NCBI RefSeq assembly: GCF_003990975.1
Contig: NZ_RZJR01000014.1
Span: 1-64,000, forward strand
Direction of reading: 5' to 3'
DNA length: 64,000 bases
Source of the DNA: Cohnella sp. AR92
GTDB lineage: Bacteria > Bacillota > Bacilli > Paenibacillales > Paenibacillaceae
The notes under the pieces were generated by a model that worked only from the letters and a program-made list of their open reading frames with translations, searched no databases and had not been told where the DNA came from. Shown here in pieces: positions 23,533-32,087 of the stretch (positions are counted from its first letter, which is position 1; each line of letters starts with the position of its first letter). Position numbers and translations under genes: made by a program.

Positions 23533-23543
23533 AACGTTGTTTA

Positions 23544-26500
23544 TTAAAAATTCCAGCAAAGCTGATTCTCTGCCGGCGCCTTCCTCCCGCGCGCTTTTTT
23601 GTACTTCGTCATGGAGACCACAATTTCTGGCTCCACCGTACCCGCAGGATCCTCTTCAATCGGCACCTCTGCTCCTGGGAACGCTTGTTCAATACCGAAT
23701 GATTGGAAGTCAAAGTCGAACACGGAGGGTGTTCGTACTTCATCCTCGACCATATCGACCTCGAACGCAATCTCTGGTTCAGTGGCAATCGATTCCCGCT
23801 CCAGACGCTCTTTTTCAGCGCGGTATGCCGCTAGATCTACAACGCCGCATATCTTAAGCGTTTCGTCTGCAAGGGCACGCATGCGCTCAGCAAGAACCTC
23901 CTTAAAGCTTCCTTCTTCAACCATTTCGATGTCCGCCAGATCCTTAGCTGCAAGAGCCGTCCAGGACTGAGCAACATCGCTGGAAGCAAAGCAACTCGCC
24001 AAGTCGCTTGCAAGGGATGACTGTGAATCCCTCGAATACTGTGCCAGCTCGGAGCTGTCCAGACGTCCTTCAACCATTAGGGCATGTCCGCGGCCGTTCA
24101 TGATGTGAATGAACTGCTTCATTTGCTGGCTGCCATTATAGACCGGATAGTACACGCGGCACTCACGGTCCTGTCCGATTCGCCAAGCCCGGCGCGTAGC
24201 CTGCCTAACCGTTGAAACCTCATTATTGAGCTGATAAACGATGATCGTCGGCCAATAGAGCATATCAAGTCCCACTTCCACCAACTTCATATTGCAGATG
24301 ATAACGGGGACTTCCTCTGCTTCGAGTTCCGCCAAACGTTCTTGTCGAAGATCCGTGTTCGGCTCATCAAGAATCTTGCATTGAATGCCATGGTCCGTAA
24401 GAATGTTCCGGATCCGCTCATTCATACCATACGCACCTGTGAAGTTGTTAAAGATGGTGCACCGGCGATTTTCAGCAAGTTCCTGCCTTACCGTCTCAAC
24501 GAGCCAACGTTCCTTGGCGTGAAGCTCTTTCCCCTCGGAATAAAGAGCCGGAGCGCCGATGATCTCGCCTTCCTGACCCAATACCACGTGAGCTCCAAGG
24601 TCTGGCCTATCCCCATAATTGATCGTTGAAGGCGAGAACTTTGACCAAGCGCCAACCGATTTGCTTGAGCGTGAAATTTGCGCGCAACGCTCATAAAGGT
24701 TGTTGTGGAACCTTTGGTAGCTGGCCCTATGTTCGTCGTCCATATCAAGGAATACCGGAATCTCTTTAAGCTCAACCAGTGGCAAGCCTAAATCCTTGAG
24801 CTCAACAAACCCGCTTTTGTGGAGCAAAAACTGGGCGGTGAGCTGCGGGGCAATCCCGGGTGCTTCCTTAACTTGGGCGCCTTTCTTCTTGCGACGGGTA
24901 ATAACACCTTCGTCGCCTTCTTCTACTTCAACCACTTTCTCCAGCTTGCCGAAGCGGGAAGCCCACTCAATCAAGCCCGATTGATGAGTAAATCCAGCGT
25001 CGAGAAGCGACTTTGGATCGGTTCGCCAGAGCAGCTCCTTAATCGATGTGGATTTCCCGTTGGTCAGTGTTCCCGTCAGCATCAATACCCGCTTCGCCGA
25101 CTTAACCATTTGCGCGAAGGCATCGCCGCGGCCAGAATCACCCGCTTTGCATTGATGGGCTTCATCACAGATGTAGAGATCGAAATAACGCTTTGTCCTT
25201 TTCAATACCTGGGAGATATTGACCCTCGGCTTATTCTTCGTCTCTCCCCTGCTCTTTAAAGCCGGGCGCCATAGCATGGCGTTACAGGACTTCTGCGGGA
25301 GCTCTTGCTCATCGCCTTTTTCGTTCTGTTCTAAATGAACATTGCAGCATTCAATTCGGTTCTTTCGCTTCCATGCCACTTTGAATCCTGCCGGCAAGCC
25401 ATTTGCCTGCAAGGTTTTCGTTTCCCGGGCTTCCTCCAGCTGCTCCAAGGTCGGTCCGGAGCTATCGGCAGCATCGAACCATGTTGCCGGCTCGTAGTCA
25501 TCGGCACCTTCCATCTTGGTGAGCAACGGCTTGAAGCAATCCGGACAATGCCAAGCATATCTGCCGCGCCCGTCTTCCTTGGTTCCGCTTATTCGCTTCC
25601 AGATGCCGGCGAAGTAGCCTTCGGCGCCAAGTTTGGCGCGATCGATGCCTACCAGCGTGAATTCAAGCCCAGAAGGGCGGTAGCCACTTCGGACGTTTCG
25701 CAAGAGCTTTAAGGCGTCGTTTCCATTCCGAAGAATAGTGACCTTGGCTCCTGGAATCGTGCCTTTGATTTCTTTGGCTTCCCATTTCGGCAACGTAATG
25801 CCGGGAGCGGATAGAAGTACGGCCGTGCCACGCTTGCTGCCTTTACGCTTCTTCCGTTCGTGAAGGACGTGTGATACCCCACAGGCAATAATACTTTTCC
25901 CCGTGCCCATGTCTCCGCCGCAAGCAGGATTCTCATCCTCCAAGGTATTGACTACCCCTTGGATCATATGAGCTTGAGTTGGAAACGGAATTCGCTTCAG
26001 CTCCGCAATTGACGGATCCACCTGCTTGTCCATAGAATGCCGAGGCGCCTTTTCTTCTAGCTTCTTCGCCATATGGACCGCGTTGTTCAGCAGATAATCC
26101 TTCATCGTCCAGGTTGGATCAAATTCCCCTTGAACCGTACTTGGCGGAATTACGAGCTCTTTTCGCTTTAACGCTCCCCGGATCGTCTCGATAACAGACT
26201 GTTCCGTTCCGGAAAACATCACCGCTTTTAACTCATTCCACTGCGGGAGATCCGGATTAACGATGATCTGAAGTGGCAAGATATCCGCCCGGAACAACGA
26301 AGGATACTGATCCATCCATTCTCTTGGCAGGCCGAAGCGCTCAACCAAATGCTCGGAGAGCACGCGATCGATGTCGCCCTCTGGCGCCATCAGATAGGCT
26401 CGATCCAGCTTTTCGGATTCAGGGGATGCCTCGATGCCTTCAAGCGTCATGAGGCTGTTGTAGACCGCTCCGTGAGCGACATCTCCAAGCCCTATCAGCC

Positions 26501-26738
26501 GTTCGAGCCGTTTGTATGGGTCTAGCATGCGTTCAAACTCAAATGGCCCATAATGAAGCGACCGCTCCTCCAGAAAGGCTGCCGTAACTGCTTGGACAGC
26601 TTCGGGGATCCCGATGTAAGACGCGAAGACCAATTGCTTCGTGTGTCGCCCCTTGTCCTCGAATACGAGGGCATGAGGCTCTACCGTGAAATGGCGATCC
26701 TTATCCGCTACTGTGAGCATCATTCGTTTATTAGACAT
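23544..26738 (-). CDS. SNF2-like DEAD/DEAH helicase with zinc-binding insert
   Basis: 1,064 residues, ATG at 26738 (GAGGAGG). N-terminal 240 residues are element-specific. Superfamily 2 core: Walker A GGDMGTGKSI (274-283), DEAH at 525-528 (YICDEAHQCKAG), then the helicase C lobe with the SNF2 signature RQATRRAWRIGQDRECRVYY. An insert (about 395-490) carries C-P-D-C, E-C-C...H and another Cys, likely a zinc site. It should be an ATP-driven DNA translocase. With the downstream methyltransferase and zinc ribbon it forms a module often found together on Firmicutes mobile elements; the job (replication, transfer or defence) is not established here. Confidence 0.88.
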   Translation of the reverse strand: MSNKRMMLTVADKDRHFTVEPHALVFEDKGRHTKQLVFASYIGIPEAVQAVTAAFLEERSLHYGPFEFERMLDPYKRLERLIGLGDVAHGAVYNSLMTLEGIEASPESEKLDRAYLMAPEGDIDRVLSEHLVERFGLPREWMDQYPSLFRADILPLQIIVNPDLPQWNELKAVMFSGTEQSVIETIRGALKRKELVIPPSTVQGEFDPTWTMKDYLLNNAVHMAKKLEEKAPRHSMDKQVDPSIAELKRIPFPTQAHMIQGVVNTLEDENPACGGDMGTGKSIIACGVSHVLHERKKRKGSKRGTAVLLSAPGITLPKWEAKEIKGTIPGAKVTILRNGNDALKLLRNVRSGYRPSGLEFTLVGIDRAKLGAEGYFAGIWKRISGTKEDGRGRYAWHCPDCFKPLLTKMEGADDYEPATWFDAADSSGPTLEQLEEARETKTLQANGLPAGFKVAWKRKNRIECCNVHLEQNEKGDEQELPQKSCNAMLWRPALKSRGETKNKPRVNISQVLKRTKRYFDLYICDEAHQCKAGDSGRGDAFAQMVKSAKRVLMLTGTLTNGKSTSIKELLWRTDPKSLLDAGFTHQSGLIEWASRFGKLEKVVEVEEGDEGVITRRKKKGAQVKEAPGIAPQLTAQFLLHKSGFVELKDLGLPLVELKEIPVFLDMDDEHRASYQRFHNNLYERCAQISRSSKSVGAWSKFSPSTINYGDRPDLGAHVVLGQEGEIIGAPALYSEGKELHAKERWLVETVRQELAENRRCTIFNNFTGAYGMNERIRNILTDHGIQCKILDEPNTDLRQERLAELEAEEVPVIICNMKLVEVGLDMLYWPTIIVYQLNNEVSTVRQATRRAWRIGQDRECRVYYPVYNGSQQMKQFIHIMNGRGHALMVEGRLDSSELAQYSRDSQSSLASDLASCFASSDVAQSWTALAAKDLADIEMVEEGSFKEVLAERMRALADETLKICGVVDLAAYRAEKERLERESIATEPEIAFEVDMVEDEVRTPSVFDFDFQSFGIEQAFPGAEVPIEEDPAGTVEPEIVVSMTKYKKARGRKAPAENQLCWNF

Positions 26739-26770
26739 GGATGGAACTCCTCCTCTTGGTGTACCGGTTC

Positions 26771-27037
26771 TTATCTAGCGCAATAGGCCGAAATTTCTCG
26801 GTTCAGCTGCTCGTCCCAGGCTTCATCGATACGACCTAATTCGCATCTGTCGCATCGTCCGTTTGTCATCTCCGCTACGGGAGTCTCTTGATTGCATGAT
26901 GAACAATGCTCCGTCTCCGGAAACAAAGTAGCCTCGCAGCTTACGCATAAGGTGGTATGCTGCTGATCATGCCGGCTATAGCACCTCACACAAATGTCAT
27001 CAGGAAATTCTTCCTCTTCTGACTGTTCAGTCCTCAT
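26771..27037 (-). CDS. Small multi-zinc-ribbon protein
   Basis: 88 residues from ATG 27037 (GAGGATGAAGC upstream). Cys-x2-Cys pairs recur: VRCYSRHDQQHTTLCVSCEA, then C-S-S-C and C-D-R-C, so probably two zinc ribbons. Lies between the DUF6094 methyltransferase and the helicase, 32 nt from the latter; probably a nucleic-acid or protein-binding accessory. Confidence 0.7.
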   Translation of the reverse strand: MRTEQSEEEEFPDDICVRCYSRHDQQHTTLCVSCEATLFPETEHCSSCNQETPVAEMTNGRCDRCELGRIDEAWDEQLNREISAYCAR

Positions 27038-27060
27038 CTGAGCTTCATCCTCACTTAGAA

Positions 27061-27090
27061 ATAAAAAGGAGGAAGCTATAAGCCTCCTCC
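27061..27090 (-). terminator. Intercistronic terminator before the zinc-ribbon gene
   Basis: GGAGGAGGCTTATAGCTTCCTCC stem-loop (GGAGGAgGCT/AGCtTCCTCC) followed by TTTTTATTT. Confidence 0.75.
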
Positions 27091-27096
27091 TATTTC

Positions 27097-28143
27097 CTAT
27101 TCCAAATCGCAAACCGTATCAGGCGTAAACACCCGAACGATACTTTGAAAGAACTCGGTTACCTTCTCCCCGGTTTTGAACCCGTCATCATTGAAAATAT
27201 CCGATACGTCCTTGCGCCTTTTGGTGATCCCGGCGACGATGTGCGTCCCCATGTTTCCCCCAACGGCGCCGCTCGCGATTGCAACCCCCATATGTGTGGG
27301 CTTGAGCGGAAGCATCGGACGCTTCATGCTCGCGGCCATGTTCTTCGATAACATGCGCTTATTCAGCTCATCGAACAATGGTGATGCCGCCAAGTCACGA
27401 GCCAATTCTTCGGGGTTCATTTTGCCTGCCCGGTAGAAGCCAAGCTCCCCTTCCGAAATGTCCACTACGATGTCTTCATCGATATCGGCAAGCGTAGGAA
27501 GCATATCCTTCTCGCCTTCTCCGATCGATCGAAGCCATTTGTAGTTCTTCTTGCTATCCTCCCCGCTCGCCTTGCCCAGGTTAGCAATGACGACTACCTG
27601 CTTAAATACATCGTAGTTGTCATCGGTAAACCGGTAGACCCTAATGTTGCGGAAACGCCCGCTTAAAACGGCTGCCGAATCCCTCACCACATACTGAGGG
27701 ATGCAGAACATCAGCAAGCCATCTTTCTGCAGCAGGCCGTGTTTCACAGAGGATAGCGCGCGAAGAAACGTCAGTTCCGTCCTCTCACTAAACCCCTCCT
27801 GGTAAGGTGGATTCAGCCATAGGAGCGAAAACATGGGCTGCGTACGCAAGAATTCGTAGCCATCTAGGATGACATGATCGATCACTTGCCGCGCCTTCTC
27901 ATACCGTGTTTGCTCGAGCTCTACGCCATAGCTCTTCACGTCAGCCCCCTGCTCTTGAAGGGAAATAGCAAGCATATTGAGCGCTTCCCCTTCACCGCAG
28001 CAGGGATCGATGATCCGAACCTCGCCGGCGCCTTGCGCTTCTTCGCCTTGATACCGCAGACGGATTCGCTTGCACAGCAGCTGCAGCTCGTCTATCGGAG
28101 TGGCATAAAACCCGCCTTTCGATTCAGATGCTAAGCGTGCCAT
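27097..28143 (-). CDS. DUF6094-type SAM-dependent DNA adenine methyltransferase
   Basis: 348 residues. Class I methyltransferase: SAM-binding IIDPCCGEGEAL (44-55), acidic strand end GVELE (73-77), and the N6-amino-methyltransferase signature NPPY (111-114, LLWLNPPYQEG). The overall layout fits the DUF6094 family of plasmid and ICE proteins. Likely methylates adenine in DNA. It overlaps the preceding membrane-protein gene by 13 bp and precedes the zinc ribbon and helicase in one unit. Confidence 0.85.
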   Translation of the reverse strand: MARLASESKGGFYATPIDELQLLCKRIRLRYQGEEAQGAGEVRIIDPCCGEGEALNMLAISLQEQGADVKSYGVELEQTRYEKARQVIDHVILDGYEFLRTQPMFSLLWLNPPYQEGFSERTELTFLRALSSVKHGLLQKDGLLMFCIPQYVVRDSAAVLSGRFRNIRVYRFTDDNYDVFKQVVVIANLGKASGEDSKKNYKWLRSIGEGEKDMLPTLADIDEDIVVDISEGELGFYRAGKMNPEELARDLAASPLFDELNKRMLSKNMAASMKRPMLPLKPTHMGVAIASGAVGGNMGTHIVAGITKRRKDVSDIFNDDGFKTGEKVTEFFQSIVRVFTPDTVCDLE

Positions 28144-28535
28144 ACAGAGACCTCCATCCCTTCATCCGTCTCTTCTTCCCACATGTACCCGCGCAAAATG
28201 AGCGGTAAGTAGAGAAGCGAAAGAATGATGATAACGGCGCACGCCAAAGGAATAAACAGCTGGTCATTGAAGCATGCCAAGAGTAAGCCGGCAGCGATAG
28301 CATAGAACAATCCTCTCACCCAACGCCTATCATTGCTTGGGCAGTAGTTAAATTCAATATTACGTTCAGCCTTCCTCATTCGGTAATTCAAGACCAGCGT
28401 CGGGAGCGTCAACCTAAGGATCATGATGATCATACTCGCCCCGTACAGATTACGAATGGTTTCGTTCAGGCTCATAAGCCAAATTCCAATTGACAATATA
28501 GCCCCGTAGAATACAATCCTGTTCACAATTTTCAT
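28131..28535 (-). CDS. Hypothetical four-TM membrane protein
   Basis: 134 residues from ATG 28535; GGAGG lies 8 nt upstream, overlapping an in-frame ATG five codons earlier. Hydrophobic helices at about 5-23, 30-48, 72-90 and 93-113; cytoplasmic loop RMRKAERNIEFNYCPSND. No family recognised. Overlaps the methyltransferase start. Confidence 0.65.
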   Translation of the reverse strand: MKIVNRIVFYGAILSIGIWLMSLNETIRNLYGASMIIMILRLTLPTLVLNYRMRKAERNIEFNYCPSNDRRWVRGLFYAIAAGLLLACFNDQLFIPLACAVIIILSLLYLPLILRGYMWEEETDEGMEVSVWHA

Positions 28536-28575
28536 TGATCTTTCCTCCAATGGGTTTGATGGTCATGCCGCATTC

Positions 28576-28665
28576 TTAATCTCCAACGATATAGCCGATA
28601 TGCCTACCGTTGATCACTACCTTCTTGCTCTCGCATGATAGGTCTGCCTTCAACTTGCTGCTCAA
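28576..28665 (-). CDS. 29-aa peptide gene, first after leader I
   Basis: TTG at 28665 follows GGAGGAGGTGAGTGA, an unusually strong ribosome binding site. Encodes MSSKLKADLSCESKKVVING plus nine residues (RHIGYIVGD). The beta-like V-V-I-N-G-R-H-I-G-Y-I-V resembles a small strand-turn-strand. It is promoter-proximal in the leader I operon and could be a leader peptide or a small functional protein. Confidence 0.55.
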   Translation of the reverse strand: MSSKLKADLSCESKKVVINGRHIGYIVGD

Positions 28666-28687
28666 TCACTCACCTCCTCCAGAAAAT

Positions 28688-28735
28688 AAAAAAATCCAGC
28701 TGCGGTGAACCCATAAGGTTCTCAACAGTTGGATT
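28688..28735 (-). terminator. Second terminator downstream of leader I
   Basis: ATCCAaCTG...CAGcTGGAT with an inner GAGAACC/GGGTTC stem, then TTTTTTTATTTTC and directly GGAGGAGG of the 29-aa gene. Confidence 0.75.
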
Positions 28736-28754
28736 TCGTTGCCCTAAGAACGCA

Positions 28755-28862
28755 AAAAAGAGCTTGTTCTCGCGGGATCCTCCTTCAATATAGGCAGACC
28801 TATAGTGAAGTTTGTGATTCCTCCCAAATAGGGATTTACGCTTCGAGAACAAGCTCATCTTA
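28755..28862 (-). promoter_or_regulatory. Leader RNA I
   Basis: Minus strand: GAGCTT-GTTCTCG-AAGC (P2), GTAAATCCCTATTTGGGAGGAATC (small hairpin UCCC/GGGA, covarying), a variable hairpin (ATAGG/CCTAT), then GAGAACAAGCTCTTTTTT. The terminator arm GAGAACAAGCTC pairs perfectly (12 bp) with the P2 strand GAGCTTGTTCTC, so here termination competes directly with P2. A probable extended -10 (TGCTATCAT, about 28889-28897) lies upstream. Confidence 0.75.
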
Positions 28863-28977
28863 GAGCAGAAAATATAATTTCGTCTTTATGATAGCATATG
28901 GCACTCTTTTTGCCTATGTGGAAAACAGGGGACTAGTTTACGATAAAATGTTAGAGTGCGTCTCCGCGTAGCTTTTT
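28863..28977. other. Promoter region of leader I
   Basis: Contains TGCTATCAT on the minus strand as a likely extended -10 with no clear -35, and AT-rich DNA before the metallopeptidase gene stop. No ORF seen. Confidence 0.4.
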
Positions 28978-29772
28978 TTAAAATCTAATACCTACATTCT
29001 TTTTAAAAATATTTATTAGATCATTTGGAACCATTATTAAAATCGCATTCCACAATCTTCTTCCTGCTTCCTCGTATTTATCATAACTTAGAGGCATTTC
29101 AGAGTAATATTCATGCATTATATCAATAATCTTTCTACACATTTCATTATATCCACTATAAGTCTCAGGTATGGATGGGAAATTAATATTTCTAATGCTA
29201 TGCACGATAATTGCTGTGCAATTATCATAGAAATGATTGTATCGAGTTATATCATTAAAACCGCTCAGCATAATAAGTTGTTTATTAAGCCATTGTTTCA
29301 TTGCTCTTTGTAATTCACTCTCTGTTGATCCGATGCTTGCCTGACTATATTTTTCATCCGCACTTTTATACGCGTCATATTCATCTATCAGTTGCATCGC
29401 AAAATACGGTAAAGAAAATCGATTATTATATATCTTTTCTCGCGTATCTTGAGTTAACTCTTCTCTATTCTTAACATGTCTTAACTCGTGAACAATTGTA
29501 TTTTTTAGTGTTATCCACTCACTTTCCGATAGTTCGCTGATTTCTCTATTTCTTGCTCTTTTTCCCTTTATGCCTATATTGACAATGCATTCCTTGTCTC
29601 CAAAATTTGCGTCTCCCTTGTTGATTGGTAACTCATCAGAAAATTTGACATTCATAGGTCCTACTATTGAATATTCCTTTTTGATTTGATCTACAAACAG
29701 CATTATTTCTCGTTCTGTATCTGTACTTCTTTTATTAATTAAAACCCGGGATAATATCTTCCTTAAATTCAT
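28978..29772 (-). CDS. Putative zinc metallopeptidase-like protein
   Basis: 264 residues with a HExxH motif, H95-E-L-R-H99 (TIVHELRHVKNRE), on a helix after a beta-rich N-terminal part, and Asp/Glu candidates downstream (LIDEYDAYK, about 125-133) for a third ligand. No signal peptide, so probably cytoplasmic, as in the small COG2856/M48-like proteins of mobile elements. Clearly more AT-rich than its neighbours, suggesting independent acquisition. No transcriptional link to leader I. Confidence 0.6.
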   Translation of the reverse strand: MNLRKILSRVLINKRSTDTEREIMLFVDQIKKEYSIVGPMNVKFSDELPINKGDANFGDKECIVNIGIKGKRARNREISELSESEWITLKNTIVHELRHVKNREELTQDTREKIYNNRFSLPYFAMQLIDEYDAYKSADEKYSQASIGSTESELQRAMKQWLNKQLIMLSGFNDITRYNHFYDNCTAIIVHSIRNINFPSIPETYSGYNEMCRKIIDIMHEYYSEMPLSYDKYEEAGRRLWNAILIMVPNDLINIFKKNVGIRF

Positions 29773-29822
29773 ATTTCACCTCTAGTTCTCCTTGGTTGAT
29801 GTACATTACAATATTATACAAT

Positions 29823-29854
29823 AAAAAAAGGCTACTGGTTTCCCAGTAACCTTT
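29823..29854 (-). terminator. Terminator of the cytosine methyltransferase gene
   Basis: AAAGGtTACTGG/CCAGTAgCCTTT around GAAA, followed by TTTTATTG. Confidence 0.85.
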
Positions 29855-29870
29855 TCGTGAAGCCTCTAAA

Positions 29871-31694
29871 TTAATGAATCATATAAGTCTCTTCAACCGT
29901 TTGTTCTGGGCTCACCCATACTTGAGCATGCGAAAGCATGAAGTATCCAAGTGTTCCAGACATTAAAGCGAAAAGCATGACTTCCGCCATAGCCCTCGCT
30001 GCCGATGCTGGAACTGCGTTGCCCACGTACATTCTGGCCATCGAGTCCGAGCATCCTTCCAGTTGGAACGGGCGCCCATCAGGCAGAGTGAGTGGGAAAT
30101 CTTGTAGCCATGCAAGTTCAGCTGTCGTCAGCGGTCGGTGCCATGTTTCATCTTCAGCAACGATGACATACACACCACGTTCATTATCATCAGGAATGCG
30201 CGGATCGGAGATAGCCGCTGCACCAGCATGAATATCGCTGGAGCCGATGACTGTCCCTGCCGTCTGCTCCCAATCCATAACCCCCATTGTACCCGCTCGC
30301 GGGGAACAATTCAGTCGTGGATCAGAAATGCTGCTTGCACACTGCATGATTCGAGAAGAAGCACGGATCGTTTTCGACGGCTTTTCCCAATCTTGAATGC
30401 CGTAGCAGTCCGGATGAAGTTCCGTTTGAACCCTCGGATCCGCGAAAACGATCGCTCCGCTTCCGAAACGGGTTCCTGTGAAGCACGGCGCTGGCTTGTC
30501 TTCCTTGGAGAGGCTATACACACCAGGATGACGGTTTTCCCGCTCAAGCACCCGGGGATCCGCAACACATATTGCACCGTTGCTTGGACCAACTGCACCC
30601 GTGATGCACTGAGCTGTTTTGTCGTAGCGGACAATGCGATATAGGTTTGCCTTTCCGTCAGCATTAATTGCCAAACGTGGATCGGAAACCGCGGCGCCGG
30701 CGCTGCTCCCACTAATGCGGGCATTTCCGATTACCGTATTCCCTGTCCGGTTCCAATCTTGAACTCCGTACGCTCCCGCTCCTCTTGGTTCATATGTAAT
30801 GCGATAGTTCCACCAATCAAGCTGATTCAGGTCGCGCCAATCTCCGCCTGCCGGGATGAGTCCGAGACGAACCCAAGTCTTCCATTCAAGATTCGGAAGC
30901 TTATGCAAAGGCCCGCCGAGCTGAGTATCCCCGGGAAGCGGCATATGCTTAAGCACGTCTCCAATGGTCCGCAGCTTTCGCTTGGCCGGCTTATAAACGA
31001 ATGAATTGAGTTTCTGCTCATTCCGAGCGATCAGCAGATATCGTCTGCGATGCTGGCCGAGCCCACCGAGCTCCCCACAGTCGTGATTTTCATCGCTAAC
31101 TGCATATCCAGCCTTTCTTAGCAGCTTCTTAATCTTCTCGAGAATGTCTTTTCCCCGCGTTTGAATACGCGGAACATTCTCCAGGAGGATAAGCGAAGGC
31201 AGGTCATCTGCAAACGCCTCGAGACAAAGCTCGATACTTCGGATGGTCAATAAATTTAACGCCTGGTACTTTTTCGATTTCGCCGATTTTTCGGGTAGCA
31301 GGCCGCTAAACCCCTTACAAGGGGGGCTCGTGAAGACGACATCCGGACAGATCCCATCACAGGCATCTAAAATATCTGCCGGTGTCATCTCCCGCCAGGT
31401 GTCCGGGGGCTCCTTCCCAAAGAAATCGATGTATTGTTGCCGGGAGAACAAGTCCATTTGAACGGCCTTACTTCCGGTAATAGTCTCATAGTTTTTACAG
31501 GCGATTGGATCAACGTCAATTGAGCAAAGGGTTCTAAACCTACCGACCTTGCCCATGAATTCGCTGCGCGCGCCGTTAAATCCAATTGTGCCTCCGCCGA
31601 TCCCGCCGCATAGATGCAATACTGTATACTCTGTCTTTAAGGATTCGATATTAAAATCTACCTTTAGCTTATCTTCGAGAACTGCTGCTCCCAT
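29871..31694 (-). CDS. C5-cytosine DNA methyltransferase with repeat-rich insertion
   Basis: 607 residues from ATG 31694 (GGGAGG, 8 nt). Standard motifs: SAM loop CGGIGGGTIGF, catalytic Cys in SPPCKGFSG (motif IV, about 123-131), ENVPRI (VI) and LGQHRRRYLLIA (VIII). Between motif VIII and the C-terminal motif (RPLTTAELAWLQDFP, then YVGNAVP) lies a region of five repeats of 30-45 residues, each ending in S/A-D-P-R-L/V/I (about 309-500), where the target-recognition domain sits. No restriction endonuclease is nearby, so it is probably a solitary or protective methylase. Confidence 0.9.
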   Translation of the reverse strand: MGAAVLEDKLKVDFNIESLKTEYTVLHLCGGIGGGTIGFNGARSEFMGKVGRFRTLCSIDVDPIACKNYETITGSKAVQMDLFSRQQYIDFFGKEPPDTWREMTPADILDACDGICPDVVFTSPPCKGFSGLLPEKSAKSKKYQALNLLTIRSIELCLEAFADDLPSLILLENVPRIQTRGKDILEKIKKLLRKAGYAVSDENHDCGELGGLGQHRRRYLLIARNEQKLNSFVYKPAKRKLRTIGDVLKHMPLPGDTQLGGPLHKLPNLEWKTWVRLGLIPAGGDWRDLNQLDWWNYRITYEPRGAGAYGVQDWNRTGNTVIGNARISGSSAGAAVSDPRLAINADGKANLYRIVRYDKTAQCITGAVGPSNGAICVADPRVLERENRHPGVYSLSKEDKPAPCFTGTRFGSGAIVFADPRVQTELHPDCYGIQDWEKPSKTIRASSRIMQCASSISDPRLNCSPRAGTMGVMDWEQTAGTVIGSSDIHAGAAAISDPRIPDDNERGVYVIVAEDETWHRPLTTAELAWLQDFPLTLPDGRPFQLEGCSDSMARMYVGNAVPASAARAMAEVMLFALMSGTLGYFMLSHAQVWVSPEQTVEETYMIH

Positions 31695-31722
31695 TTTCAA
31701 TTCCTCCCAAGTGTTTAAAATG

Positions 31723-31752
31723 AAAAAAGGCCGCGCCCATTGGCGTGACCTT
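31723..31752 (-). terminator. Intercistronic terminator before the methyltransferase
   Basis: AAGGTCaCGCC/GGCGcGGCCTT stem, then TTTTCATTTT, about 15 nt before GGGAGG. Confidence 0.75.
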
Positions 31753-31789
31753 TAGCCTCATCTATTTATACGAACTCTCTCCCTAACAA

Positions 31790-32008
31790 TTAGGACTCAT
31801 AGCGGATAACCGGAATGCCGTTCTTCCGTCCGTTCCACATTGGCCCCGAAAACCCAACGAGCTTCGGTTGCCCATACAGTTCGTCTCTAACGCATTCTCG
31901 TTCTTCATATCCGCTAATTACATATTTTTGTTCCAATTCGCCCTTTGTAATTAACTGGCCGTTGCCAGGAGTAGCGATCTGATATAAAAACTCCTCTTGT
32001 CCATCCAT
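31790..32008 (-). CDS. Hypothetical 72-aa protein
   Basis: ATG at 32008. Small protein with a C-terminal GFSGPMWNGRKNGIPVIRYE and an N-terminal MDGQEEFLYQIATPGNG, consistent with a compact beta domain. No family recognised. Terminators lie on both sides. Confidence 0.55.
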   Translation of the reverse strand: MDGQEEFLYQIATPGNGQLITKGELEQKYVISGYEERECVRDELYGQPKLVGFSGPMWNGRKNGIPVIRYES

Positions 32009-32038
32009 ACTCGTTTTTCATCCTTCTTTCGTTTAAGA

Positions 32039-32072
32039 TGAGAAAAGCCACGGAGTTATCCGCGGCTTTTCT
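32039..32072 (-). terminator. Intercistronic terminator before the 72-aa gene
   Basis: AGAAAAGCCgCGG/CCGtGGCTTTTCT around ATAACT; ends the TOPRIM-gene transcript and immediately precedes the next gene. Confidence 0.75.
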
Positions 32073-32087
32073 GCGCTTCATAACGGG

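Noticed and set aside
23544..31694. DISARM or BREX defence locus
   Set aside because: Only the helicase and methyltransferases fit; DrmA/B/C, PglZ and BrxC-type proteins are absent in the window.
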